Positions 47,144 through 57,022 of a stretch of 64,000 nucleotides of DNA are shown one piece after another; position 1 is the first letter of the stretch; each line of letters opens with the position of its first letter. The DNA comes from Neonectria sp. B-13 (lineage: Eukaryota > Ascomycota > Sordariomycetes > Hypocreales > Nectriaceae). The position numbers and the translations under genes were made by a program. Under the pieces are notes generated by a model. The model ran no database searches and was not told the DNA's origin. It saw nothing but the letters and a program-made list of their open reading frames with translations. The stretch spans positions 310,001 to 374,000 of the forward strand of contig NOKP01000023.1 of the NCBI GenBank assembly GCA_002682825.1, in the 5' to 3' direction.

Positions 47144-48475
47144 AACGGGTGGTGTTCTGAGTCGGTGGTTGGGAGTTGTTCTTCTTGCAATGACTTTGTA
47201 AAGCCTTGATGGTATTTCTGTTTATAAACGACTTGATCTTGTGCACGGGGCTGTTGCGTGGTTCGACTTTTGAAGGCGAGCGGTATGTGCTTGTATGATG
47301 ATGTCTCAATCCAGTTTCGTATCCTGGGTGAAGGGCGTTTCGTCTGGTCGCAGTGTACCACCCCCAGCACCCGAGCGACGAATTACTACTGCAAGCGCCT
47401 TGGTCTTTGAGTCTTTGTGACAATTCCTGTCTCGCCATTACTCAGTACTATGTTTCTAATCATGGCCGAAATTGAGCTTGCTCTTGTTCTGCTACGAACG
47501 AATGCTGCCAGCTGTTCTTTAATCTAATTGTTGACAAATGATCCTTTTGAGTCTTGATCCCAGTGCACCTTGAAACCGAGATGGCGGGATATTTCAAGCG
47601 ACGTTTTGAGGCCAAATGAATTGGACATGGAGTTTGCCCCATCGCATTACATGGGGCGGAAGGGGACAAATGCCTGGGTTGAGCAATTGACGCAACCCTG
47701 CCGACAAGGTCACAAACGGCGATAACTGGCGTCCGACTTCCGCTGCTTATCAGATTAGGACGAGAGAACTTGCCCCTCCCTCTAACTTACCCCTCGCGGC
47801 CAGAAGAGCGGGGTTCTGAGACGGGCAACCCGACGGCGCGGATTTTGCGTCGGCAACCTCGCCAAATAGACAAACCAACTGTATTCGTACGTTAGTTTCT
47901 ACTGTAGCTTGTATGGAAACAAGTGTCTGATGACTGGACAAAAGCTACGGTTGGTCCATCGACTCCAGCGCAGGTTCCGTGCATGAATTATCCCACGAAA
48001 GACAGGGTCCCTGCAGGTTCCCACCTGCAAGTGACGACGCCCGCGCCCAGTTACAGATACGCATCGAGAGAGCGATGGGCTTGGAAGCTCCAGGCATGAC
48101 GAACCACATCGTAAGACTCGGCAACGAGGATCAGTGGCAACACACTAAGCATCAACGGATCGTCAGCTGAGTGCGGACGCTAGCAACCGAAGATCAGAAA
48201 CCCGGCTGTAATTGAGGGGTAGTTGATGAATGAGCGAGTGATAGTTGTAGAGCTTCTACTCGCGAGTCCGGCAGTTGAACGCCCAGTTTTACGGAGCAAA
48301 GTTAGGCGTCACCCGCGATTACAACGCCTTCACGACCACGTCCAGAAGCTTCCAGACAGCTCACGGCAGATCCGTTATCTCGAACCATCTCGTACCACCC
48401 GCCACGGCAAGTGGCCCGGCCTGCGGAGCACAACCATCTGAGCCCGCTAAGCTCACGCCAAAATCACTCACACGC

Positions 48476-48482
48476 TGCACAC
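48476..48482 (+). promoter_or_regulatory. Metal-response-element-like heptamer
   Basis: TGCACAC fits the animal MRE core TGCRCNC and lies about 290 nt before the metallothionein ATG. Whether fungi use it is unknown, and a chance match is possible. Confidence 0.25.
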
Positions 48483-48573
48483 GGCCTCGTGCTCTCCACC
48501 AAGCCATTCCCAGATCGCCAGCCCGGGTCCCACTCAAAGCCCCTCATCGCCGAGTGGGGGTGGTCCAGAAAGT

Positions 48574-48607
48574 CGCACAAAGCCCGCAGCTACGCACAAA
48601 GCCCGCA
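48574..48607. repeat. Direct repeat of 15 bp in metallothionein promoter
   Basis: CGCACAAAGCCCGCA occurs perfectly at 48574-48588 and 48593-48607, 19 bp apart, just upstream of a TATA box. This is a good candidate for a regulator-binding pair. Confidence 0.85.
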
Positions 48608-48632
48608 TTGCTCCGATCGGCCGTGACACATC

Positions 48633-48640
48633 TATATAAG
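48633..48640 (+). promoter_or_regulatory. TATA box of metallothionein gene
   Basis: TATATAAG, 128 nt before the ATG, followed by a C/A-rich leader typical of strongly expressed fungal genes. Confidence 0.7.
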
Positions 48641-48767
48641 GCGGTGCAAAATCCTGCTGGAACGACCCTTTCTTGCTTGAGATCCATCCCAAAACGAAAT
48701 AACTTCCATTACATCTTCAAACAACTCCTTTCCGGTTCTTACCTCCCCCCAAAAAACAACTATCACA

Positions 48768-48927
48768 ATGGCTGGCGACTGCGGATGCTCCGGTGCTTCT
48801 AGCTGCAACTGCGGCTCTAGCTGTTAGTACTCCCGTCTATCCCTCCGATGGGGTCTTGTGGCTTCCGGGCCTTCTTTGGACTTAAGCTGACAGACTAGGT
48901 TCAGGCTCTTGCTCCGGCTGCAAGTAA
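48768..48927 (+). CDS. Copper metallothionein, 27 residues
   Basis: Two exons, 48768-48822 and 48899-48927, 27 aa. The product has seven cysteines at 5, 7, 13, 15, 19, 23 and 26, many in C-X-C spacing, and is otherwise Gly/Ser/Ala/Asn. The N-terminal half (GDCGCSGASSCNCGS) equals the known Neurospora copper metallothionein pattern. The C-terminal half departs slightly (CSGSCSGC), but the Cys number is kept. The 76-nt intron interrupts a Cys codon after its first base. The protein binds Cu(I) and perhaps Cd/Zn in the cytosol. A TATA box and a twin repeat upstream suggest inducible, strong expression. Confidence 0.92.
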
Positions 48928-49031
48928 ATTCCTCCTTTTTCTTCGTCAAACAAGCAACATGACCAGAAACTGTTGAGATACCACCCTTGTGGCACTTGCC
49001 ACCCTTCTTCCTCGGTCTGATGCGTTGGTCA

Positions 49032-49316
49032 TTATTGTGCGGATTCGTCGGACTTTGCCGAAACGGGTTCATGAGTGATAGGATGAGCTCCCGGATTTGT
49101 TGATGGGATATGGGGTTCACTAGCTTTTAGTTCATCGTTGATGCTAAATCTATTCATTGACAACTCAACTGTGCTCTTCGATGGTGTATCACTGACTGCT
49201 GGCGGCAGTTCGACGTAGATCTCTTCCAGTCTTGGGGACATTGGTGTTGAAAGGCGGATAGATGAAGCCTCTATACACTTGTGGCCATAGAAGGAGTCTG
49301 AAGCTAGCATTGGCAT
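49032..49316 (-). CDS. Hypothetical 94-residue protein
   Basis: ATG-started frame at 49316, 94 aa, Ser/Pro/Glu-rich, with LSTPMSPRLEEIYVELPPAVSD in the middle. A TATAAAGG element lies about 100 nt upstream (49415-49422), which supports a real transcript. It is convergent with the metallothionein gene. No family recognised. Confidence 0.4.
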   Translation of the reverse strand: MPMLASDSFYGHKCIEASSIRLSTPMSPRLEEIYVELPPAVSDTPSKSTVELSMNRFSINDELKASEPHIPSTNPGAHPITHEPVSAKSDESAQ

Positions 49317-49414
49317 GTGTTCAATTGTGATCAACAGAACTAAAGAGAAAGTATGCCCTCAACATACAAGAGTCGGAAGGACGACCGTTGAGAGACAGTG
49401 ACGGTGGCAGTTAA

Positions 49415-49422
49415 CCTTTATA
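49415..49422 (-). promoter_or_regulatory. TATA-like element upstream of small ORF
   Basis: TATAAAGG on the minus strand, about 100 nt before the ATG at 49316. Confidence 0.4.
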
Positions 49423-51071
49423 CAACCGAGACTGCTCTGACTTTGATCAGGCTTTTCCGAAACTCCGAATGCTGGACTTACCTATCTCATGTTGATGCTA
49501 AAGATTGAGCGTTCAATTGGGCCTGGTCCGGGCGACCCCTGATAAACACAACTGTGCTACTGATAGGGGAAGTAAATGACATCCCCAATATTAACAGACA
49601 TTAGTCGTCCATACTGTGAATACCATGTTAGTTTTGGAGCCAAATTGCGTGTCGGTTCCTTGCCTCAATGACAACCGGGATCGCGTGGCTGCATTGACCC
49701 AGATCTCGTGGCACAGCCCTACGAGATCTTGTAGGGCATGGAAAGGGGAGTCCAGTCCGGTCGCCGCACAACAGTAACCGCCCACTCGCTAGTTTCACTT
49801 GCACCTCCGATGCTGGCAATGGATAATATTCTAGGGCGGTTATGTCGACGCCTGCTTATCGTGATTAATTAAGAACCAAGTTCGTGCAGTGACGTATGTG
49901 GAGCAGCAGACTGCACGGTTGCCGAAGAGCAAATCCGGGGAACCTGGCGTGACAAGTCGACAGACATGACAGGGCTGCCCCTATTTCAGCAAGCCTTACT
50001 GTAATAGCAAATTAACGCCGTGCTTCACGGCCTCATATGATCCCAGCGAACTCCTTTTGGGTTGGACGATGCAGAGCGAACAGGAACGGCGACATCTTGC
50101 TTGTTCTGGGCTCGGCTTGCAGTGGCCAACCGCTGTGGTTTACCGTAGTGGCCAGCGCAGCGTTTGTTACCTAGTGGTGACCGAGATTTAGCATGTGATT
50201 GCCGAAACAGAGGGATGACTGCGCCATCTGACGGCTCACGTGGGACACGCACGGCATTCCAAGGTTCCCGGGGCTAGAATGATTCCTCTAGTATCGATGC
50301 GTTGCCAGTTGCGATCTCGAACAGTAATCTTTCACTCCTGGCCTTTTGTTCATCTTTATTCTGCATCTTTTCCGAACGGCGACTCTGCAAAGCTGCGCTG
50401 CTACGCTACTACGCTACAGTGCTTGTACAGTGCCTACAGTACATGCGCTAGCTGGCTGTCGCGGGGCACGGATACAAACACCAATGACGTCTGGATTCCT
50501 GGGGTGACGGCGCAGGAGCCCGCAGAACGAACCCGACAGCTGGTCATAGATGGCGGCCCTGGTGAGTGGTGGTTTGCTTCCCTGTATCTCGTCATCATCG
50601 TGTCTTTTTGGCTTCATTTGTTCCTCATTTCATTTCCATCCCACTCCTCCCTCTCTTCATCAAACACGGGTTCGCTTCCATCTCAACCCCACACAACAAA
50701 CAAACAAAACAAACAAACACACCACGGCCCATCCACTTTAAAAAGGAAAAAAGGTGGCGTCGCGCAATGACATAGCTGCCTGAGCCTCCGTCCCATCCGG
50801 CCAGCGCCAGGGCGAAACTCTGCTCTGCCTGTCTGACTCTTGTTTGACTCTGTCCTGTCCTTTGCGACGAGGCTGAACACCTTCTCCACCATTGCACCCA
50901 CATAGCGCAGTCACAGCTGGGCTGCTTTCCACTCCGAGCTCCAGCATCGCACAACCCTCCTCGCGACGCAGCCATCCATCGGTCCTCTTCCACGCAAGTC
51001 ATCGCTCACTAACCTGAACTCTTCACTCTTTCTCACAGGATACTCCTTGGTTGTCACACCTCTCCTCGCCC
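49423..51071. other. Intergenic, 5' flank of peroxin gene
   Basis: No gene recognised. From about 50600 on, the DNA is rich in C/T and CA tracts, as expected for a long 5' leader. A TCTCACAG acceptor-like site at about 51031-51038 may end a 5' UTR intron. Confidence 0.5.
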
Positions 51072-53017
51072 ATGTCTTCACGCGACGACGCGTCCCTCGG
51101 CGCATCACCTCCATCCTTCGATTCCTATCCTGCCAACGGCGCCCCTCCGACCTTCGCCACCTTCTCCCCCGTCACTCTCTCCGGGAATACTCCGACTCGA
51201 TCCTCCCGTCGATCTACAATCCTCGTCCACCAGAAGAGCCCGCTGCTCCTCGCCACGCCTCCCCAGATCACCCGCGCCCTCGCCTACAGCCACCCGTTCC
51301 TCCTCCCGTTGAATACCTTGGCCGGCCTCTTGACCTGGAGTACCGGCGACCCGTGGGAGAGCTTCCTTCTGCTCTGCGCCTTCTGGGCCTTCGTTCTATA
51401 TGGAGACGTCGTGGTGACATGGGCTGGCCCCGTATTGGTGGGTGCCGCCCTCATCGCCGGCATGTACGGCAGGAGGTACAGCCCTCTGAGTAGCAGCGGA
51501 TGGGCGGAGCCTCGAGGCATGCTCCGGGATGCCAGCTCCAATAAGGCCAACCTAGCTACCGGCGATGCCATCCCACAGAAGGGAACCAAAGCCGTCAACG
51601 GCGACAAGAAGCAAGCAAAGCACAACAGGGGAAACTCCGAAATCACAAACACGAAGCACCAAAAGACGCTGGACGAGATCGTCGAGACCCTGAAGGAGTT
51701 CACCGGGCGGTGCAATGTTTTACTGGAGCCCATGCTGGAGTTGACCGATTTCCTCAGCACCCAGAGAACTCCTACAAGTGCCACTACCCGCCCAGCCCTG
51801 ACCGTCATCTTTATGCGGCTTCTCATAATCACCCCCATATGGATTGCCTTGACTATTCCTCCATGGCGAGTCATCACCACAAGGCGTGTTATTTTGTTAG
51901 CCGGCACCATCGTTTTGACCTGGCATGCCAGAGTCATGAGAGTATTCAGAGCTCTACTCTGGAGAAGCATGACGGTCAGGCGACTAGCAGCTGGAATCAC
52001 CGGCCTCTACTTTGATACCCCTGAGAAGACACCTGAAAACGAAGTGCAAGGACCAGCAAAGAATGGCAAGGGTCGCATGGAGTCTGAACTCACAAAGGCA
52101 CTTCGACGCCCGGTCAACCTTCAAACAAACCATCGAAGATCTGGAAGCACTAGAACCGCAGGTGTCAAGTTCACCTTCATCATCTATGAGAACCAGAGAC
52201 GATGGCTCGGCCTGGGCTGGACAAACAGCCTATTCGCGTATGAGCGTCCCGCCTGGACTGACGAGCACAACAACCCTGTTCCCACGAGAGACGAGTTCGA
52301 GCTGCCCGAGGTCGAGGATGGAAGTCGTATGCAGTGGCGATGGGTACAAGGAAGCCGGTGGCGAGTGGACGGAGTTCCGGATGATCAGGGACCGGTAGAT
52401 TATGATGGTGAGGAGGGCAAGAACGGTTGGATCTTTTACGACAACAAGGTATGAAAGCCCATCATCGTTCTTTAACGGCATTGCTAACAACATCACAGTG
52501 GCAGAATGGTCAACGAGGGCAGGATGCATGGAGTCGATGGACGAGGCGAAGAAAGTGGTATCGTGATGCCGAATTGGTCGAGGTTGACGAGTCTGTTCCC
52601 CATGAGCTGGATGCAACAGAAAACAAGGGCACCTCGGCTTCCGCCTCCGCACTCTCAGGACAAGGATACAACACCACAAACGAAAGGATGGTTTCCACAT
52701 CCCGGTCCGAGGCTGCACACGTAGTTGATCAACCCATTGCCGAGGACCTCAGCACTGACGACGCGAGCTCCAGAGCAGACGATGCCCTGTCAGTACTCTC
52801 GACGTCCTCGAGATCATTCTTCAGGTCACCCTTAACGCGAAGGCGAGCCACTGACCGATCCGCGACGGATAAAGAGCGTACTAGGAGGACCAGCGACTCC
52901 CGTCACGATGACGCCGCCAGCAGTCTCGGCGCGGAGCTGACGGTGGAGATTCAGAAACACGGAAGAGACGGAGGCCAGTGGGGAATTGGCGACGAGGCCC
53001 GGATGAGTCTGGAGTAA
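51072..53017 (+). CDS. Peroxin of PEX24/PEX28-32 family with DysF domains
   Basis: Two exons, 51072-52448 and 52499-53017, 631 aa. The open frame begins at a TTG; the first ATG is 51072. Hydrophobic helices lie at about 80-145 (ending GPVLVGAALIAGMYG) and about 250-300 (FMRLLIITPIWIAL, ILLAGTIVLTW). Next comes the DysF-N part (FTFIIYENQRRWLGLGWTNSLFAYERPAWTDE, about 373-405). Across the intron is the DysF-C part (WQNGQRGQDAWSRWTRRRKWYRDAELVE). Such proteins sit at ER-peroxisome contacts and control peroxisome size and number. The C-terminal about 130 residues are Ser/Arg-rich and look disordered. Confidence 0.87.
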
Positions 53018-53709
53018 TGCGAGCCGACTGACTGACTGACGAAACATGCATCCATACCCCGGACACTGGGTCCCTGGCGTTGATATTTCATTCCCTGCGG
53101 TGCGTTTGACTATTTGGCCGACGAAGGCCTCGGGAGGAATTTGCGAGGGGCTGCTTGGAGCACATGGGTGGGAACGACGGGCTGGCGTAGGATTTTGACA
53201 AAGGACGTGTAAGACTATGGGAACTAAACTCACCGCGAACGCTTCTTCATTGGTTGATTCCTCGGGACAAAGACCTGCAGTGCTTATGATTCGAATTCTC
53301 TCTAGAGATACATATATCTAGAGATAGATTTCGGAACAAAGACCTGCTGTGCCTTTTCTATTACTCGATCGTCCTCCCTCGTACGGACGGACTCATGATC
53401 AAAGAGTTGAGCTCGTGGAACATGTGTGACAACAATGTCCTCGGGCTAGAACAAAGAACATCGATGGTGCAACTCGCACCATGGCGGCAAACAGCTACAC
53501 AGATGTAGTCGTACTTAAAGACTCGGTCAGCAGCATGGCGCAGAACTGCCGCCGTGAACACAGCTTTGGCTTTGCTAACTCATTTGTCACTCTCATCTCA
53601 CCACGGCTTCAGACTCGATCCAAGCGGCAAGGTCCCGCGCACAACCTCACTTTCAACTCAGTATTCTTTTAACAACCACCGACCTTATTCAGCGCATCTG
53701 GGTACGAAA
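53018..53709. other. Spacer with a short direct repeat
   Basis: No gene. Two 24-25-nt near-identical stretches (centred on ACAAAGACCTGC) lie at 53262-53286 and 53331-53354. Confidence 0.55.
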
Positions 53710-54848
53710 ATGTACTCGTCCTTTGTTGCCCCCAGAGCTCATCAACAACAAAACTCGCTCGCTCCACCTCGCTCGCTCAACTCCCGTCTTACCATGCACG
53801 CTTCCCAACCAGAACAGCGCGTCCACCGCAAGAAAAGAAACCGGAGAACTACGTTGTCTCTCTCGCTACCTCCAGGTCCAGGCGGCCGTTTCGCCCAGCC
53901 ACCACAAAACGCTTCCGCTCCAGGCTCAGCGCTCCCGCGCCCGATGGCATCCCCAGACCTGCCGGGTGTCGCGGCGTTGCCCCCCCACCACCATCGTCTC
54001 ACATCGACGATACCCCCGGTTTCTCTCGGTCCCGCCTCACCGACGTCTTCTGAGGCGCGTTCGGAGCTGGGCGCCCCGCGGGCTCCGTCGGCGGATACCA
54101 TCCGAGGGCCGACGGGGGGCCGGGAAGCGATGCCGCCGCTGACGCCGTTTCCGCCGTGGAGAGGCGATTCCGAGGATGAGTGGGAGCATCGCAGGTGGCA
54201 GGATGACAACCGAGGGACGCCGAAGCGGCAACGAGACGACGAACGGTATGCGCCTTTCGCCGTCGTTGGCGCCGAGAGCCGGTGGATTCTTAGCTCTATC
54301 CTCCACGGAGTTGTGTTGCTGCTGCAGTTTGTTGTCGCGCTGGCTGTCTTTAGTGCTCTCATGTGGGTTGCCGTCTGCAAGAAGAGCGAGCAGGATACCC
54401 AGTTCTGGGAATGGTGAGTTCTCTACTAATCCCCAGCGGTTGAAACTCGATATGCTAACTTCTTCATAGGCTTTGGAACCTCGCCTCCCCGTCCCTCGTG
54501 GGGATTCTCATCATCTGCTCAGCCGCCTTTCTGGCGCACGAAGTTTACCTGCTCTCCGCAGTAGCCTTGCTGTACCTGCAATCCCTCATCCTAGTGTTTA
54601 CGACGTTGACAAGCCTCATCATGTGGGCGCAGTGTATCGAGGAGCGCAGCCGGCCCGTCAAGGGGGTCTTGATAGGCTGCAATATGTTCATGTGGGGGCT
54701 GGCGCTGTTCGGGTTTGTTCGGGCGGTGGTGCTCTGGAAGGCTGAGGCTAGGCTTGAGGAAGAGCGGCGGTCTTGTCTCAGGGAGGAGCGGCGGGTGGTC
54801 ACATATGGGACGTTTGTGCCTTGGAACGTGGTAGATGGTGATCAGTAA
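53710..54848 (+). CDS. Four-helix membrane protein with long disordered N-terminus
   Basis: Two exons, 53710-54413 and 54470-54848, 360 aa. The frame extends upstream to a GTG; ATG 53710 was chosen, with ATG 53791 as alternative. Residues 1 to about 185 are Pro/Ser/Arg-rich and low complexity. A hydrophobic helix lies about 197-225 (SSILHGVVLLLQFVVALAVFSAL), the split Trp codon joins FWEWLWNLASP, and further helices lie about 240-260, 262-285 and 300-325. The short tail ends WNVVDGD. It resembles small four-helix (MARVEL-like) membrane proteins in outline, but I do not recognise a family. Confidence 0.72.
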
Positions 54849-55319
54849 GACGCAGTTGCGGGAGGGTTTGTCTGGAGCTCGAATGGTCACTCGACCTTGA
54901 ACATGTCATGGAGCAGTATGAGCTAAAGCCTAATTAGAAAACCGAAACTATAGGCTATCAAAGGTTTGTTCGTCCTTTTGTTTGGGCAAAACGTCAATGA
55001 GCGCCAAATATAACCAGTCATCGGCATTTGTTATCGGATTAGGAACAAGGCAAAACGTTTCCTCCACAACGAGGGATACAAGAAGATGACAAATTTGATG
55101 CTGTTATAGCCATATGCCACTCAAGCCAATAGGTTTGTCTGTGCCAATGACTCATGGAAGCAAGCAGCAACACACGGACAGCAACGCAAACACCAAAATG
55201 ATAAGTATAAATTGCAACTCCAACGCCCGACATAACCTCAATAATCTACTCATTTCATATCAATTATATAATGTCCTATCCTACGTCGAATACCTAGGGA
55301 CTACATCTGAGGATAATCC
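54849..55319. other. Spacer, no gene seen
   Basis: AT-rich DNA between the membrane-protein gene and a broken coding patch. Confidence 0.5.
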
Positions 55320-56213
55320 ATGCCCACCTCGTTGTTCGCCCCATCTTCCAGACAATGCACATCCGCCGGACGATGTGGTCGTGAGTGCTGCTGCCGGACA
55401 ACACGAAGACATACCCGGCCGAGGGTATGCTCCCAGCTACGATTTGCGTCGAGGAGCAGACTCCGAGCAGTTATATATGCCCACAACCTCTTCTGGGTCA
55501 GGGATGTATCAGGATGGAATGCGGTCTATACCCGGACTCGAGTTCCATGATATCCTTGACAGAAAATTTGGCCACCGCACCTGGCATACCTTCCTTCTGT
55601 TGATTCGAGTTCTCAGGCCTCAGAAGGGGGCTTTGTACGCTTTTGGGAAGGCCACATTGCGCACTGCGAGAACGGCCGCTGTTGGCCCTACGCAATCTCC
55701 TGCAACGGCAACACGAACCCGAGCCCCGACTGTGAGTATCCTTCCCAGACTTCCAGCGATGGTTTCGATCTGGATACGAAACGATATGCGAAACCCTATA
55801 CTACCGCTCCCTTCAACCTGGAACGAGGGCAGGCGGACCAGCAATGGGATATTGATCCCCTAATCATGCCGATTGCACAGCCAACAGTCCAGGCCGTTTG
55901 GCTAAGCTCTCAAATCTATAACTCTGCTTTCACGTTTCCAAAGGAGAGTATTCATCATTCGCTCTTCCGGGGGGTTTTGAACAATCCGGCATCGCACCAT
56001 CAACTTACTCAAGACGAGTACGACTCTTGGTATAGTGCAAGAATCCACGCCATAGAGAGTAATCTCTCACACCTTAAAGAGCTTTGTATCCTCCTTGAAT
56101 ATCCGGGGATTTATAGAGGAGTCAGGGCAGGCGCCAGCATTCCGATGGTTGTCAGATTGGAGGAGCCACAGGAATCTAGCCACGACAAATTCCCGGTCGG
56201 AATTATTGAGTGA
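55320..56213 (+). pseudogene. Unrecognised coding patch in several frames
   Basis: Three overlapping plus-strand frames carry protein-like sequence. One is Cys-rich near 55340-55400 (QCTSAGRCGRECCC). A second continues with LLPDNTKTYPAEGMLPATICVEEQ (about 55385-55600). A third runs to a stop at 56213 (LEYPGIYRGVRAGASIPMVVRLEE). No single splice chain joins them well. It may be a decayed gene or a gene with introns I cannot place. No family recognised. Confidence 0.28.
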
Positions 56214-57022
56214 GCTGTTAGCGCACGGGATCGTCGTATCTTAAATGATCAAGAATAAGTTTATCTAAGAGGTTTTCTTTCCTGGCGAGTGATAGTTTCA
56301 ATACACCATGCTTGCAACGTAAAATTTTGTTAAAACCCGCGTCCTCAACCAGGCGCTCCCGACAACCTTCTACTGCTATCTCCTCTGCGCGCTGTCATAT
56401 TTCACCAATGGGACGTCGATGTAACATGCGAGCAGAATCGGTAAGAGTATTTCCCTGTACAAAGCTCAAGCTCAAAGGAGAGATTGGATAGGACCCAAAA
56501 TCTTAACGCAAAAACTGTGAGTGTACAGAGGAGCATTTCAAAAGTTTAGTCCTAAGAAAAAGGAATTATGCTATTAGCCTTAGGCTAAATACACTAAGTA
56601 CATTATGTTTATATATTAGCTAAGACCTACTAAGCTTTTAGTGCTCTAAAGGCTCTAACTGGCCTAATACCCTTAAATCTATAGAGGACTTAGCGGATAA
56701 CTTGTCATCGTTGGGCAACCCAGCTTGTATTTTGAGGTATCTGATAAGGATTAAGGGATATGGCGTCTCTAGCGCGGGACGGGACTTTTGAAATGCTCCT
56801 CCGTAGTGTGATTATGATCTGATTACCCACGACCAACCCGTGCGCATCAGTGCGTCGAACCATAAGCCCAATGTCCGACGGCCGTGACAATTTCCACGGA
56901 CCAAAGAGAACCCCCCGTTGTTAAAATGCAAACCAATGACTATATGTCCTTCTCCAAGCCGACATCATCTTTGTAGTAATTCCCATGTCCATCACTGTCA
57001 TCGCAGCAACGTTCATCATCCA
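56214..57022. other. Spacer carrying a MITE
   Basis: No gene; AT-rich in the middle. The element at 56526-56803 is listed separately. Confidence 0.6.
56526..56803. mobile_element. MITE, 278 bp, TA-flanked
   Basis: The left end reads CAGAGGAGCATTTCAAAAGT (56526-56545). The right end, as reverse complement, starts CGGAGGAGCATTTCAAAAGT. That is 19 of 20 matching bases, with a TA dinucleotide directly outside each end, the target duplication of Tc1/mariner-type elements. The interior is AT-rich and non-coding. Inner terminal bases differ mainly by C/T and G/A changes. Confidence 0.85.

Larger units (their letters stand above)
47144..48767. other. Intergenic leading to metallothionein promoter
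   Basis: No supported gene except perhaps an exon of the weak call at its left. The last 300 nt hold promoter-like elements listed separately. A 175-codon plus-strand frame at 48275-48802 overlaps the promoter and is rejected. Confidence 0.5.

Noticed and set aside
48275..48802. 175-codon plus-strand frame over the metallothionein promoter
   Set aside because: It covers the TATA box and repeat and runs out of frame into the metallothionein exon; no family seen.
53742..54380. 212-codon frame antisense to the membrane-protein gene
   Set aside because: Low-complexity Pro/Arg/Gly reading of the opposite strand, no splice partner.
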